Positions 31,160 to 39,234 of a stretch of DNA of 39,234 nt are shown here, one piece after another. Under the pieces are notes generated by a model. It was not told the DNA's origin, did not search any database, and saw nothing but the letters and a program-made list of their open reading frames with translations. This stretch comes from an uncultured Clostridium sp. GTDB taxonomy: Bacteria > Bacillota > Clostridia > UBA1212 > UBA1255. The first letter of the stretch is position 1; every line of letters begins with the position of its first letter. Location of the stretch: assembly GCA_900543695.1 (NCBI GenBank), contig UQSG01000026.1:1-39234 (forward strand), written 5' to 3'. The position numbers were made by a program, and so were the translations under genes.

Positions 31160-32548
31160 ATGGAAAAGTCTAATAAAAATATATCTGTCAGTCATATCGT
31201 AGCGACCGTACTGATTTGTTTTACATTAATCGGTCTTGCGGTATACGGCGTTTATAATAACATCAGAGCCGAGCGGGCGGAGCGTGTGCTGGAGAATCAG
31301 TATCACCGTACGTTTACGGATCTGGCAGATTATGTCAGTTCCGCAGAAAACTACCTGCTGAAGGCCTTGTCTACGAGCACGCCCGGGACGATGTCTGCAA
31401 TGCTGGAGGAAGCCTCCAAGTGTTCCGCACAGGCGGAGTCGTGTCTTGCGTCGCTTCCGATCGACCAGCGTCTCGTAGGAAAAATTTCCGGTTATCTCGT
31501 GCAGCTCGGAGACATCGCCAAAACCTGGAGCCGCAGAGCCGTAAACGGCGGCGCGCTGAATGCCGATGAATATGAAACGCTTGCAGATCTGTACGGCTAC
31601 GCACAGGATCTTTCCGGCGGCTTATACACGCTTGCAGACGATTTGTCGCAGAAATCATATTCCTGGGCAAATATTTCCGCCGACAGCAGTAAAATACTCG
31701 ACAACAGCTCGCTGCAGTCGAAATATTCCACGCTCAGCAAGCTCAGCGACCCGTTTTCCGAATATCCTACGCTGATTTACGATGGCCCGTTTTCAGAGCA
31801 TATGACAAGCATCGAGCCGAAAGGGCTCGCGGGAGCGCCGCTGAGCCTGGAAGCGTGCCGGGAAAAAGCGGTGCAGCTGTTTGCGCAGATCTGCGGCTGC
31901 CAGGCAGGCGAGGTGGGATCGCAGGACTGCGGCGAAAACTCATACCATAACATCGATACGTTCTGCTTTACGCTCAGCTATGGAAACGCCAGCGCGCATC
32001 TTGATGTTACAAAAACCGGCGGCCTGCTCTATTCCCTGATCCTATCGCGTCCAAGCGAAAGCGCAAATCTTTCTGCGGAGCAGGGCATCGAAGCGGGCAG
32101 AAGCTTTCTTCAGTCGATCGGTCTGGATTCGATGACGGCTTCTTATTATACGATTGAAAACGGCTATATTACCGTAAATTATTCGTATGAAAAGGACGGC
32201 ATTTTATATTATCCGGACATGGTAAAGGTTAAAATCGCGCTGGACAACGGCTCGCCCGTAGGCTTCGAGGGACACGGCTATCTCGCCTGCCACAGCACGG
32301 AGGCCGGGCGCGTCAAGCCGGCCTCCATCTCGGCGGCAGATGCCAGAGCCGTGCTGAGTCCCAATCTGACTGTGGAATCGATGCGGGAGGTCGTTGTCCC
32401 GAACGAGTACGGCGGAGAATATCACGCGTATGAATTTAAATGTACTGCGCTTGGACACCCTGTTCTCGTCTATATTGACGCGGATACAGGCGCGGAGCGC
32501 GACGTGCTGCTGATCCTTGAAAGCGAAAACGGAATTCTTACCGTTTAA
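31160..32548 (+). CDS. ypeB: germination protein YpeB
   Basis: 462 aa. One N-terminal membrane anchor (about 11-30: HIVATVLICFTLIGLAVYGVY) then NNIRAERAERVLENQYHRTF and DLADYVSSAENYLLKAL, typical of YpeB, and three PepSY-like modules in the C-terminal half (for example ARSFLQSIG/YYTIENGYITVNYSYEKDG and ARAVLSPNLTVES). In Bacillus YpeB holds the cortex-lytic enzyme SleB in the spore and its cleavage frees it. No sleB is next to it here. AAAGGA lies before ATG 31160. I could not place a clear sigma-G promoter. Confidence 0.85.
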   Translation: MEKSNKNISVSHIVATVLICFTLIGLAVYGVYNNIRAERAERVLENQYHRTFTDLADYVSSAENYLLKALSTSTPGTMSAMLEEASKCSAQAESCLASLPIDQRLVGKISGYLVQLGDIAKTWSRRAVNGGALNADEYETLADLYGYAQDLSGGLYTLADDLSQKSYSWANISADSSKILDNSSLQSKYSTLSKLSDPFSEYPTLIYDGPFSEHMTSIEPKGLAGAPLSLEACREKAVQLFAQICGCQAGEVGSQDCGENSYHNIDTFCFTLSYGNASAHLDVTKTGGLLYSLILSRPSESANLSAEQGIEAGRSFLQSIGLDSMTASYYTIENGYITVNYSYEKDGILYYPDMVKVKIALDNGSPVGFEGHGYLACHSTEAGRVKPASISAADARAVLSPNLTVESMREVVVPNEYGGEYHAYEFKCTALGHPVLVYIDADTGAERDVLLILESENGILTV

Positions 32549-32730
32549 CGCACAGCCGCACAGGCGGCAATCAAGGAAAACAGGAAATAAGAGGATCGTA
32601 ACTTTGCATCTGCAAATGAATCCCCGATTGCCGCAGAAATTCGGCAGCCGGGGATTTTTTCATGATACGAGCGAGGCAGAGCCTCACCGTACAGGATTAA
32701 TAGTGAAAAACTAATCAACAGACGGCCGAC
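32549..32730. other. intergenic region after ypeB
   Basis: Holds the terminator at 32619-32660 and no supported gene. Confidence 0.5.
32619..32660 (+). terminator. terminator of ypeB
   Basis: AATCCCCG pairs with CGGGGATT, inner stem TGCCG/CGGCA, then six T; about 70 nt after the stop. Confidence 0.75.
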
Positions 32731-32756
32731 AGATTTTCATAAAGCTCTGAAAATCT
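32731..32756. promoter_or_regulatory. inverted repeat just upstream of the rhamnoside promoter
   Basis: AGATTTTC (32731-32738) and GAAAATCT (32749-32756), 8+8 with a 10-base gap, ending 3 bp before the -35. Likely a binding site of a sugar-responsive regulator not encoded in the window. Confidence 0.45.
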
Positions 32757-32759
32757 ACA

Positions 32760-32788
32760 TTGCAGAATTCGCCGGAATGCGATATGAT
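32760..32788 (+). promoter_or_regulatory. promoter of the rhamnoside operon
   Basis: TTGCAG (32760-32765), 17 bp, TATGAT (32783-32788). A weak -35 next to an inverted repeat suits activation. Confidence 0.5.
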
Positions 32789-32914
32789 AACGTCGGATGA
32801 AATCGTTAAAAATATACGGATGCGGCGTCTGCCTCTTTTCTCCCGCTTCCAGCCGGAGCAGGAAAGAGAAAAGAAAAGCGCCGTGGAATCAACTCATTTT
32901 GCAGGAGGGAATTT

Positions 32915-33895
32915 ATGTTTCAGTATTCGGTCATTTTAGGAAATGTCGGACAATGCTCCGACCGGTACATGACCTGCGGCTACGGCAGGCCGTTTGAGCT
33001 CCCGGAGCTCTTTGAACGCGTCGCTTCGATTCCAGGAGTGACTGGCATAGAATACATCGGAAGCTGGCACCTTTCCGACAAAACGGTCCATCAGATCGCG
33101 GATCTGCAAAAGCAGTACGGCTTCCGCGCCGTGGCGATCATACCGGATCATTTTGGATCGCCGATCTGGGCAAAGGGCGCGTTTACGGCGCCGGACGCGG
33201 CAGTTCGGAAGGCTGCCGTGGAGGAGACGGTAAAAACAGCGGAGCTCGGCCGGGAAATCGGCTGTCCGATGCTCAGCCTGTGGAACGGACAGGACGGCTA
33301 CGACTATCCGCTTCAGGCCGATTACTCCGACGCCGCGAAGTGGCTGACGGACGGGCTGGGCGAATGCTGCGCGCGCATACCGGATCAGAAAATTTCTCTG
33401 GAATACAAGCCGAAGGAGCCGCGGAATCACTGCTTTCTGCCGAACGTATGGGCGGCGCTTACGCTGATCGCCGAATCCGGCGCAAAGAACATGGGCGTAA
33501 CGATCGACGTCGGCCATTCCCTGGAAGCGTACGAAAACGTTTCCGAAGCTGCCTGCGCCGCCATGTCGCGCGGCAGGCTGTTTCATTTCCATATGAACGA
33601 CAACTGGCGGCTTTGGGACGACGATATGATCGCCGGCTCCGTTCATACCATAGAATTCATCGAATTGTTTTACTGGCTCCGGAAGCTTGGATATACCGGA
33701 TATATTTCGACCGACCAGTATCCCTACCGCGAAAACAGCCGCGACGCCGTGGCGCAGACCGTAAAATGGATGCAGACGTTCGAAAAAATCACGGAAAAGA
33801 TCGATCCGCTTCAAATGCAGGAAATTCTGGACCGGAATGACGCCGTCGCCTCCAACGAGCTTCTGCGCCGTCTGATGTTCGGCGGTCTGGAATAA
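32915..33895 (+). CDS. sugar isomerase/epimerase-like TIM barrel (xylose-isomerase-like)
   Basis: 326 aa. AP-endonuclease-2/xylose-isomerase-like barrel with metal ligands in KISLEYKPKEPRN (Glu), GVTIDVGHSLEAYE (Asp, His), LFHFHMND (His) and YISTDQYPYREN (Asp). This set fits L-rhamnose/sugar isomerases of the TIM-barrel group, and the downstream gene is an alpha-L-rhamnosidase, so use of rhamnose is a good guess but not proven. AGGAGGG stands 7 nt before ATG 32915. Gap to the rhamnosidase gene is 18 nt. Confidence 0.75.
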   Translation: MFQYSVILGNVGQCSDRYMTCGYGRPFELPELFERVASIPGVTGIEYIGSWHLSDKTVHQIADLQKQYGFRAVAIIPDHFGSPIWAKGAFTAPDAAVRKAAVEETVKTAELGREIGCPMLSLWNGQDGYDYPLQADYSDAAKWLTDGLGECCARIPDQKISLEYKPKEPRNHCFLPNVWAALTLIAESGAKNMGVTIDVGHSLEAYENVSEAACAAMSRGRLFHFHMNDNWRLWDDDMIAGSVHTIEFIELFYWLRKLGYTGYISTDQYPYRENSRDAVAQTVKWMQTFEKITEKIDPLQMQEILDRNDAVASNELLRRLMFGGLE

Positions 33896-33913
33896 GGAAG
33901 GAGGCTTTCACGG

Positions 33914-36442
33914 ATGTTCAAACCATACGGAATCAGAATCGACTGCGGCGCGCTCCGCGGCGACGCCCGGATGCGGATCAGCGACCGTACGGAGCCGCTG
34001 ATCGGCTGGGCCGTTTTGCCAGACAAAGACGCCGTATCGCAAAGCGCCTACCGGATCCGGGTTTCCGCCGGAAAGCAGCTGCTGTGGGATCCCGGCTGGA
34101 TCACGTCTTCCGAGCAGTCCGTCCGCTATGCCGGACAGCCGCTGCCTCGCTGGGAGCGCATCGATATTTTTTTGCAGGTCAAAGACCAGGCCGGCCGCGA
34201 AAGCCTTCCGGCAGAGGATTTTTTCTACTTCGCTCAGGAGGAGGACTGGGACGCGCCCTGGATCGCCGCTTCAGAGGATGCGCCCAGAGAGACCGTCTAT
34301 TTTACAAGAGCGTTTGAGCTGGAGGAAACGCCTGAGGACGCCTGTCTGCTGCTCTGCGGACTCGGCTATCATAAAGTTTTTCTGAACGGGAGCGCCGTCG
34401 ACGCTTCTCTGCTAGACCCGGCATATTCCGATTACTCGAAAACCTGTTACTACGCCGTCCTGCCGGAGCTGGCCTCCTTTTTAACGGCCGGACGCAATGC
34501 CGTTTCGGTCTGCGTGGGAGAAGGCTGGCGCCGTCTGGACAGCCCCTTTGTGCAGCTGCATCTCGGCGCGCGCAGAATGCGCTTTGAAGGCGTTCCGCAG
34601 CTGTCCGCCATTCTGTATGTAAAATACTCCGGCGTATGGTCGCGCTGCGTAACGACGGACGATGCCTGGCAGTGGTCCCGCGGGCCGCTGCTTTCAAATA
34701 ACCTGTACGACGGCTGCGTATACGACGCGCGCGTGCCGCTTTCTCCGCCGCGTCCCGTGCGGATAGCCGCAGCCCCGGGAGGGAAAATGCGCGCGCAGAC
34801 CTTAGAGCCGATCCGGAGGAAGGAAGCATGGCGTCCGCTTTCCGTCGTTTTGCTGAGGGAAGACACTTATATTGTGGATTTCGGCCAGAATCTGGCGGGC
34901 TTTGCCGCGCTGCGCCTGCCCGCACGGACGCAGCCGGGACAGGAAATCACGATTTCTTACGCGGAGCTTCTGAAAGAGGACGGCGACCTTTTCACCGAGC
35001 CGCTGCGCCATGCCAGGCCGGAGGATACGTATGTCTGTTCCGGACTGGAGGAAGAGCGTCCCGTCTGGGAGCCTGATTTTACATATCACGGCTTTCGATA
35101 CGCACGGATTACCGGTTACGCGCAGCCGCTGACGCCGGAGGATGTAACGGCATATTCCGTTTACACCGATATTGAAAAGCCGCACAGCTATTTTACCTGC
35201 GGAAGTGCGCTCGTCAACCAGATTCACAGGAACGCGGTGTTTTGTGAGAAATCAAATCTTCACGGAATCCTGACCGACTGTCCGCAGCGCGACGAACGGA
35301 TGGGCTGGATGAACGACGCTACCGTCCGCTTTGAATCGACGCCGTATCAGTTCGATATCGGCAGACTGTTTCCGAAAGTCATCCGCGATCTGCTCGACGT
35401 GCAGGATCCGGACGGATCGATCACCTGTACCGCTCCCTTCGTCATGGGCGCCCGGCCGGCCGATCCCGTCTGTTCCTCCTTTCTCATTGCAGGATTGGAA
35501 GCGCTGCTTCACACCGGAAACATTGACATAATCAGAGAAGCATACGACGGCTTCCGTGCCTGGGAGGATTGCCTGCTTGCACACAGCGAAAATTTCATTG
35601 TGAATTACAGCTATTACGGCGACTGGGCGGCTCCGGCTTACGCCTGTGAGGGTGAGGACGGCGCAATCTCCTCCGTAACGCCGGGAATCCTGATGTCGAC
35701 CGGATATTCCTATTACAATTGCGTCCTGCTCCGGAAATTTGCGGAACTTTTGGGAAAGGACGGAGATTCCCTCCGTTACGCGGAGCTGGCCAATCAAATC
35801 CGGGAAGCGTTTCTGCAAAAATGGTTTGATCCGGAGTCCGGCAGGGTTGCCTCCGGCTCGCAGGCCTGTCAGGTCTTCTCTCTGTGGCTGGGACTGGTGC
35901 CGGAACCGCACGTTGCAAAAGCAGTCGATGTTCTCGTCCGAGACCTCGCTGCGAATCAGTATCGGATTACCACGGGAAACCTCTGTACCCGCTATCTTTT
36001 CGACGTACTGACGGAGTACGGGCATATCGACGACGCCTGGGAGCTGATTACCAGAGAAGAATATCCTTCCATTGGATACATGATCCAGAACGAAGCGACA
36101 ACGATCTGGGAGCGCTTCGAGCTGAAGAAAAATCCCGGCATGAATTCGCACAATCACCCGATGTACGGCGCCGTAGATTACTGGTTCTACGCCTATCTCT
36201 GCGGAATCCGCCCCGACGCGCCGGGATGGAAGGAATTTACCGTAAAGCCGTACTTTCCCAGCAGGCTGCTGTCCGCGCACGCGCAGGTTGAAACGCCGCT
36301 GGGGCCGATTACGGTAAAATGGCTGAAGCAATACGGCAGGACGCAGCTGTATGTCTCAGTCCCGTTCGGCGCGTCCGCCCGGGTTGATTTTGACGGAAAA
36401 ATACAAACCGTGCCGTGCGGATTCCATCATTTCTGCTGCTGA
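33914..36442 (+). CDS. alpha-L-rhamnosidase, glycoside hydrolase family 78
   Basis: 842 aa, in the normal range. N-terminal beta-sandwich modules (about 15-120, 120-300: FLNGSAVDASLLDPAYSDYSKTCYY, a typical GH78 motif), VDFGQNLAGFAALRL, then the alpha/alpha toroid with DCPQRDERMGWMNDA (the acid-containing core), YGDWAAP and TTIWERFE, and a C-terminal sandwich GAVDYWFYAYLCGIRPDAPGWKEF. No signal peptide, so it cuts imported rhamnosides. GGAGG precedes ATG 33914. Operon with the isomerase-like gene. Confidence 0.9.
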   Translation: MFKPYGIRIDCGALRGDARMRISDRTEPLIGWAVLPDKDAVSQSAYRIRVSAGKQLLWDPGWITSSEQSVRYAGQPLPRWERIDIFLQVKDQAGRESLPAEDFFYFAQEEDWDAPWIAASEDAPRETVYFTRAFELEETPEDACLLLCGLGYHKVFLNGSAVDASLLDPAYSDYSKTCYYAVLPELASFLTAGRNAVSVCVGEGWRRLDSPFVQLHLGARRMRFEGVPQLSAILYVKYSGVWSRCVTTDDAWQWSRGPLLSNNLYDGCVYDARVPLSPPRPVRIAAAPGGKMRAQTLEPIRRKEAWRPLSVVLLREDTYIVDFGQNLAGFAALRLPARTQPGQEITISYAELLKEDGDLFTEPLRHARPEDTYVCSGLEEERPVWEPDFTYHGFRYARITGYAQPLTPEDVTAYSVYTDIEKPHSYFTCGSALVNQIHRNAVFCEKSNLHGILTDCPQRDERMGWMNDATVRFESTPYQFDIGRLFPKVIRDLLDVQDPDGSITCTAPFVMGARPADPVCSSFLIAGLEALLHTGNIDIIREAYDGFRAWEDCLLAHSENFIVNYSYYGDWAAPAYACEGEDGAISSVTPGILMSTGYSYYNCVLLRKFAELLGKDGDSLRYAELANQIREAFLQKWFDPESGRVASGSQACQVFSLWLGLVPEPHVAKAVDVLVRDLAANQYRITTGNLCTRYLFDVLTEYGHIDDAWELITREEYPSIGYMIQNEATTIWERFELKKNPGMNSHNHPMYGAVDYWFYAYLCGIRPDAPGWKEFTVKPYFPSRLLSAHAQVETPLGPITVKWLKQYGRTQLYVSVPFGASARVDFDGKIQTVPCGFHHFCC

Positions 36443-36459
36443 AAAAGACCGCACTATTG

Positions 36460-36503
36460 AAAACGCCGCACGCTCCGTTTCCCGGCAGACATGCGGCGTT
36501 TTT
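36460..36503. terminator. bidirectional terminator between the rhamnosidase gene and pnp
   Basis: AAAACGCCGC (36460-36469) pairs with GCGGCGTTTT (36493-36502); T runs on both strands. Confidence 0.8.
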
Positions 36504-36520
36504 CCGATAAATGTTCTTTT

Positions 36521-38602
36521 TTACACGTCCTTGATGGACAGGTCGATTCTCCCCTGCTTATCGAAACCGATAAACTTCACCTTCACGACGTCTCCGACCT
36601 TCACGACGTCTTCTACGTTTTCCACGCGGTGCTTCGCCATTTTGGAAATATGCACAAGCCCCTCCTTGCCGGGCAGGAATTCGACAAATGCGCCAAACTG
36701 GAGCGTTTTCGTAACCTTGCCTTCAAAGACGCTTCCGACCTCAAGCTCTCCGACGATGCCGTTTATGATCTTCATCGCCTTATCCGCATTTTCCGCATCC
36801 ACTGCCGCAATATAAATCGAGCCGTCGTCATTAATGTCGATTTTGACGTTTGTTTCCTGAACAATCCGGTTGATGACCTTTCCGCCCGTTCCGATGACCT
36901 CGCGGATCTTATCCGGATCAATCTTCATCTGGAACATCTTCGGCGCATATTTCGAAACGGTTGCCCGCGGCTTGTCAATGCAGGGCAAGATAATATCGTT
37001 GATAATCTGCATCCTTCCCTTGCGCGTCAGCTCAAATGCCTGGCGGATCACTTCATAGGAAAGGCCTTTCACCTTGATATCCACCTGGATCGCCGTGATG
37101 CCTCTCTCCGTACCCGCGACCTTGAAGTCCATATCTCCGAAAAAGTCCTCGATTCCCTGAATATCCATAAAGGTAATGAAATCGTCTTCGTCCTCCGGAT
37201 TCGTTACGAGTCCCGCGGAAATTCCGGCGACAGGACGTTTAATCGGTACGCCCGCGTCCATCAGCGCCAGCGTGGAGCCGCAGACGCTTCCCTGCGAGGT
37301 AGAGCCATTGGACATCAGGACCTCGGAAACAAGGCGAAGTGCATAAGGGAACTCCTCCTCCGAAGGAATCACCGGCTCGAGCGCCCGCTCCGCCAGCGCG
37401 CCGTGTCCGATTTCCCGCCGTCCCGGACCTCTGGAGGTGCGCGCCTCTCCGACGCTGTAGGATGGAAAATTATAGTGGTGCATGTAGCGTTTTGTTTCTT
37501 CGTTGTCGATGCCGTCCAGCATCTGGATATCGGACATGGGACCGAGCGTTGCCACCGTCAGAACCTGCGTCTGACCTCTGCGGAACAGCCCCGAGCCGTG
37601 CGTTCTCGGCAGAAGACCTACCTCTGCGCTGAGCGGGCGGATCTCTTCCAGGCCTCTCCCGTCCACGCGCCGGTGCTCTTTCAGCAGATAATTTCTTACC
37701 ACGCTTTTCTCCAGCTTATACATCGCCTCTCCGATCTGCGCGTCCGCTTCCGGATATTTTTCGGCAAGCGCTTCCTTGACCTTTGCCGTCAGCGCGTCGA
37801 TGTTATTGTCGCGTACGGTTTTGTCCGTTGCAAGAACAGCGCTGCGCATTTCTTCCAGCGCGATTTTTTCCACGTCCTCGTACAGCTCATGCGGAACCTC
37901 GCACGACTGATATTGGAATTTCGGCTTGCCGATTTCTGCGGCGATCCCGCTGATGAAGTCGCAGATTTTCCGAATCGTTCCATGTCCTTTAATGATCGCG
38001 CCCAGCATGACGTCTTCCGGTACTTCCTTCGCGCCTGCCTCGATCATCGTGATTTTCTCTTTCGTGCCCGCAAGCGTCACGTACATTTCGCTTTTCGCCC
38101 GCTGCGCTTCCGTCGGATTAACGACAACCTCGCCGTCCACAAGGCCAAGCACAATGCCCCCGATCGGTCCCCCGAACGGAATATCGGAGATGCACAGCGC
38201 AACGGACGTGCCGATCATTGCCGCGATCTCCGGCGAATTGTCCTGATCCACCGACAGCACGGTATTGATGATCACCACATCGTTGCGAAGATCCTTCGGG
38301 AACAGAGGGCGGATCGGTCGGTCGATCACGCGCGAGGTCAGAATTGCCTTTTCCGAAGGTTTCCCCTCTCTCTTGATAAAGCCGCCGGGAATCTTCCCCA
38401 CGGAATACAGTTTTTCCTCGTAATCCACGCTGAGCGGGAAGAAATCGATTCCTTCTCTGGGTTCCTTGGAGGCCGTAGCCGTAGAAATTACAACCGTGTC
38501 CCCATAACGCACGAGCGCCGAGCCGTTCGCAAGAAGCGCCATTTTGCCCGTCTCGACGGTCAACGGCCTGCCTGCCAGCAACATTGAATAAGTTTTAAAC
38601 AT
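36521..38602 (-). CDS. pnp: polyribonucleotide nucleotidyltransferase (PNPase)
   Basis: 693 aa from ATG 38602, which follows AAAGGAG by 6-7 nt (the frame opens at a TTG overlapping that site). First RNase PH domain about 10-140, alpha-helical linker, second RNase PH domain about 310-545 (RTHGSGLFRRGQTQVLTVATLG; GDMDFKVAGT, with catalytic Asp residues), KH domain about 555-615 (IGTGGKVINRIVQET), S1 domain about 622-690 (GAFVEFLPGKEGLVHIS). Degrades RNA 3' to 5' by phosphorolysis. Downstream of rpsO, the standard order; autoregulation through the leader is likely. Confidence 0.97.
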   Translation of the reverse strand: MFKTYSMLLAGRPLTVETGKMALLANGSALVRYGDTVVISTATASKEPREGIDFFPLSVDYEEKLYSVGKIPGGFIKREGKPSEKAILTSRVIDRPIRPLFPKDLRNDVVIINTVLSVDQDNSPEIAAMIGTSVALCISDIPFGGPIGGIVLGLVDGEVVVNPTEAQRAKSEMYVTLAGTKEKITMIEAGAKEVPEDVMLGAIIKGHGTIRKICDFISGIAAEIGKPKFQYQSCEVPHELYEDVEKIALEEMRSAVLATDKTVRDNNIDALTAKVKEALAEKYPEADAQIGEAMYKLEKSVVRNYLLKEHRRVDGRGLEEIRPLSAEVGLLPRTHGSGLFRRGQTQVLTVATLGPMSDIQMLDGIDNEETKRYMHHYNFPSYSVGEARTSRGPGRREIGHGALAERALEPVIPSEEEFPYALRLVSEVLMSNGSTSQGSVCGSTLALMDAGVPIKRPVAGISAGLVTNPEDEDDFITFMDIQGIEDFFGDMDFKVAGTERGITAIQVDIKVKGLSYEVIRQAFELTRKGRMQIINDIILPCIDKPRATVSKYAPKMFQMKIDPDKIREVIGTGGKVINRIVQETNVKIDINDDGSIYIAAVDAENADKAMKIINGIVGELEVGSVFEGKVTKTLQFGAFVEFLPGKEGLVHISKMAKHRVENVEDVVKVGDVVKVKFIGFDKQGRIDLSIKDV

Positions 38603-38632
38603 AATTTCTCCTTTCAATTTTCCCGGACAGGC

Positions 38633-38698
38633 GGTAGCTTGTAGATTCTGCGCTAATCGCCGGAATTCCGTCCGTTAACGTACAATCTACGCTCTACC
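38633..38698 (-). ncRNA. structured pnp leader (candidate autoregulatory stem-loop)
   Basis: GGTAG/CTACC and GTAGATT/AATCTAC arms form a long interrupted stem, extended inward by GCGCTAA/TTAACGT pairs and capped by a CGGAATTCCG palindrome. It lies 31 nt before the pnp start. In Escherichia coli a long pnp leader stem is cut by RNase III and then used by PNPase for self-repression; here this is inference. Confidence 0.5.
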
Positions 38699-38725
38699 TG
38701 CGCTGTCTCGGTAAATAAATTCTGT

Positions 38726-38761
38726 AAAAAAGCGGAATCCCTGCTTCTGCAAGGCTTCCGC
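38726..38761 (-). terminator. rpsO terminator
   Basis: GCGGAA and CCTTGC pair with GCAGGG and TTCCGC around AGAA, then six T on the minus strand. It probably leaks into pnp. Confidence 0.75.
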
Positions 38762-38773
38762 CTGTGATCCCGA

Positions 38774-39037
38774 TTACTTTCTGAGTCCGAGCTTTTCTAT
38801 CAGAACGCGGTATCTTTCGACGTCAATTTTGATCAGGTAGTTCAGCAGTCCCCTTCTCTGTCCGACCATCATCAGAAGGCCTCTTCTGGAATGGTGATCT
38901 TTCTTGTGCGTCTTCAAATGCTCGTTCAGATGATTGATGCGTTCCGTAAGCAGCGCAACCTGTACCTCCGGAGAACCCGTATCGCCCTCGTGCAGCCCGT
39001 ACGCCGCAATGATTTCCTGTTTTCTTTCTTTTGTCAT
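38774..39037 (-). CDS. rpsO: 30S ribosomal protein S15
   Basis: 87 aa, near the family's 88-89. MTKERKQEIIAAYGLHEGDTGSPEVQVALLTERI and HLKTHKKDHHSRRGLLMMVGQRRGLLNYL are universal S15 sequences (here shown as motifs). Binds 16S rRNA early in 30S assembly. AAAGGAG before ATG 39037. Confidence 0.97.
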   Translation of the reverse strand: MTKERKQEIIAAYGLHEGDTGSPEVQVALLTERINHLNEHLKTHKKDHHSRRGLLMMVGQRRGLLNYLIKIDVERYRVLIEKLGLRK

Positions 39038-39121
39038 AACAAATCTCCTTTATTTCCGAAATCGCCGCAATCATGGGAGCGGTTGGAGTTTCCTGCTTCC
39101 GCGAAAGCGGTATCGCCAGTT

Positions 39122-39150
39122 ATAGTAGCACACTTCCGTCTGGCTGTCAA
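39122..39150 (-). promoter_or_regulatory. rpsO promoter
   Basis: Minus strand TTGACA (39145-39150), 17 bp, TACTAT (39122-39127). The leader of about 75 nt has two small hairpins, CCGC-TTTC-GCGG and CCGC...GCGG, possible S15 autoregulatory elements. Confidence 0.6.
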
Positions 39151-39234
39151 GCAAGCGGTCACCCGCGCACCGGCCTATAGTGTAGGATTACAATACATGT
39201 GTTACAGTTGAACCTAGAAAAAAATAGCGAAGTC

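Noticed and set aside
32797..32997. 66-codon leader frame before the isomerase-like gene
   Set aside because: No ribosome site and it overlaps the real start in another frame.
36491..38587. 698-codon plus-strand frame antisense to pnp
   Set aside because: A shadow of the highly biased pnp codons; the minus-strand protein is unmistakably PNPase.

Overview
The window looks like a chromosomal piece from a spore-forming, plant- or mucus-glycan-using member of the Bacillota, class Clostridia. The reasons are strong AGGAGG-type ribosome binding sites, sigma-A style promoters, dipicolinate synthase genes (dpaA/dpaB), the germination protein YpeB, a sortase-type PGTGD tail and several glycoside hydrolases. 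Most of the window is moderately GC-rich; bases 1 to about 4600 are visibly more AT-rich, and 4600-7440 is decayed DNA, so the left fifth looks like an accessory island next to core genome.

Region 1 (1-4455) holds the most interesting structure. A tyrosine recombinase with a complete catalytic set (3610-4455, minus) lies beside a ~260-bp segment bounded by two identical 18-bp sequences in inverted orientation (3303-3320 and 3564-3581). Each has a Xer/dif-like design: ACATAA and TTATGT half-sites around a 6-bp spacer, with the two spacers exact reverse complements. Inside is a good extended -10 promoter that at present points away from the neighbouring operon and into a terminator. Inversion would aim it at a two-gene operon: an unrecognised 259-aa protein (2491-3270) and, after a 1-nt gap, a large secreted glycine-rich repeat protein (2489 to beyond the window edge). 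I read this as a phase-variable promoter switch, captured here in the OFF orientation.

Region 2 (4600-7440) is a graveyard of mobile-element-like remnants, including a truncated ImmA/IrrE metallopeptidase and part of a TPR-type regulator, with one intact flavodoxin-like gene and a 53-aa small gene.

Region 3 (7677-16655) is glycan-oriented: a coupled GH127-like/GH2 pair, a divergent sortase-anchored surface protein, a Gfo/Idh/MocA oxidoreductase and a CotH-family lipoprotein. Region 4 (16744-20228) has a CoaD-like nucleotidyltransferase, a KtrB/KtrA-type potassium uptake pair and a CorA-like transporter. Region 5 (20353-27817) has a LamG-type lipoprotein, a HAD phosphatase/acetyltransferase/sce7726 operon, and a MarR-controlled heterodimeric ABC exporter with visible operators. 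Region 6 (27961-32548) has dpaAB behind a sigma-K-like promoter, a glutamine-amidotransferase-type hydrolase, a GDPD and ypeB. Region 7 (32731-36442) is a rhamnoside unit (TIM-barrel isomerase plus GH78). Region 8 (36521-39150) is the housekeeping rpsO-pnp pair with a structured pnp leader.

Two genes (the HAD phosphatase and ktrB) appear to start at ATA and ATC/ATT codons, because the conventional ATG would cut off conserved sequence; for the HAD enzyme it would remove the catalytic Asp. All family assignments come from reading the sequence and remembered family motifs; no database search was run.
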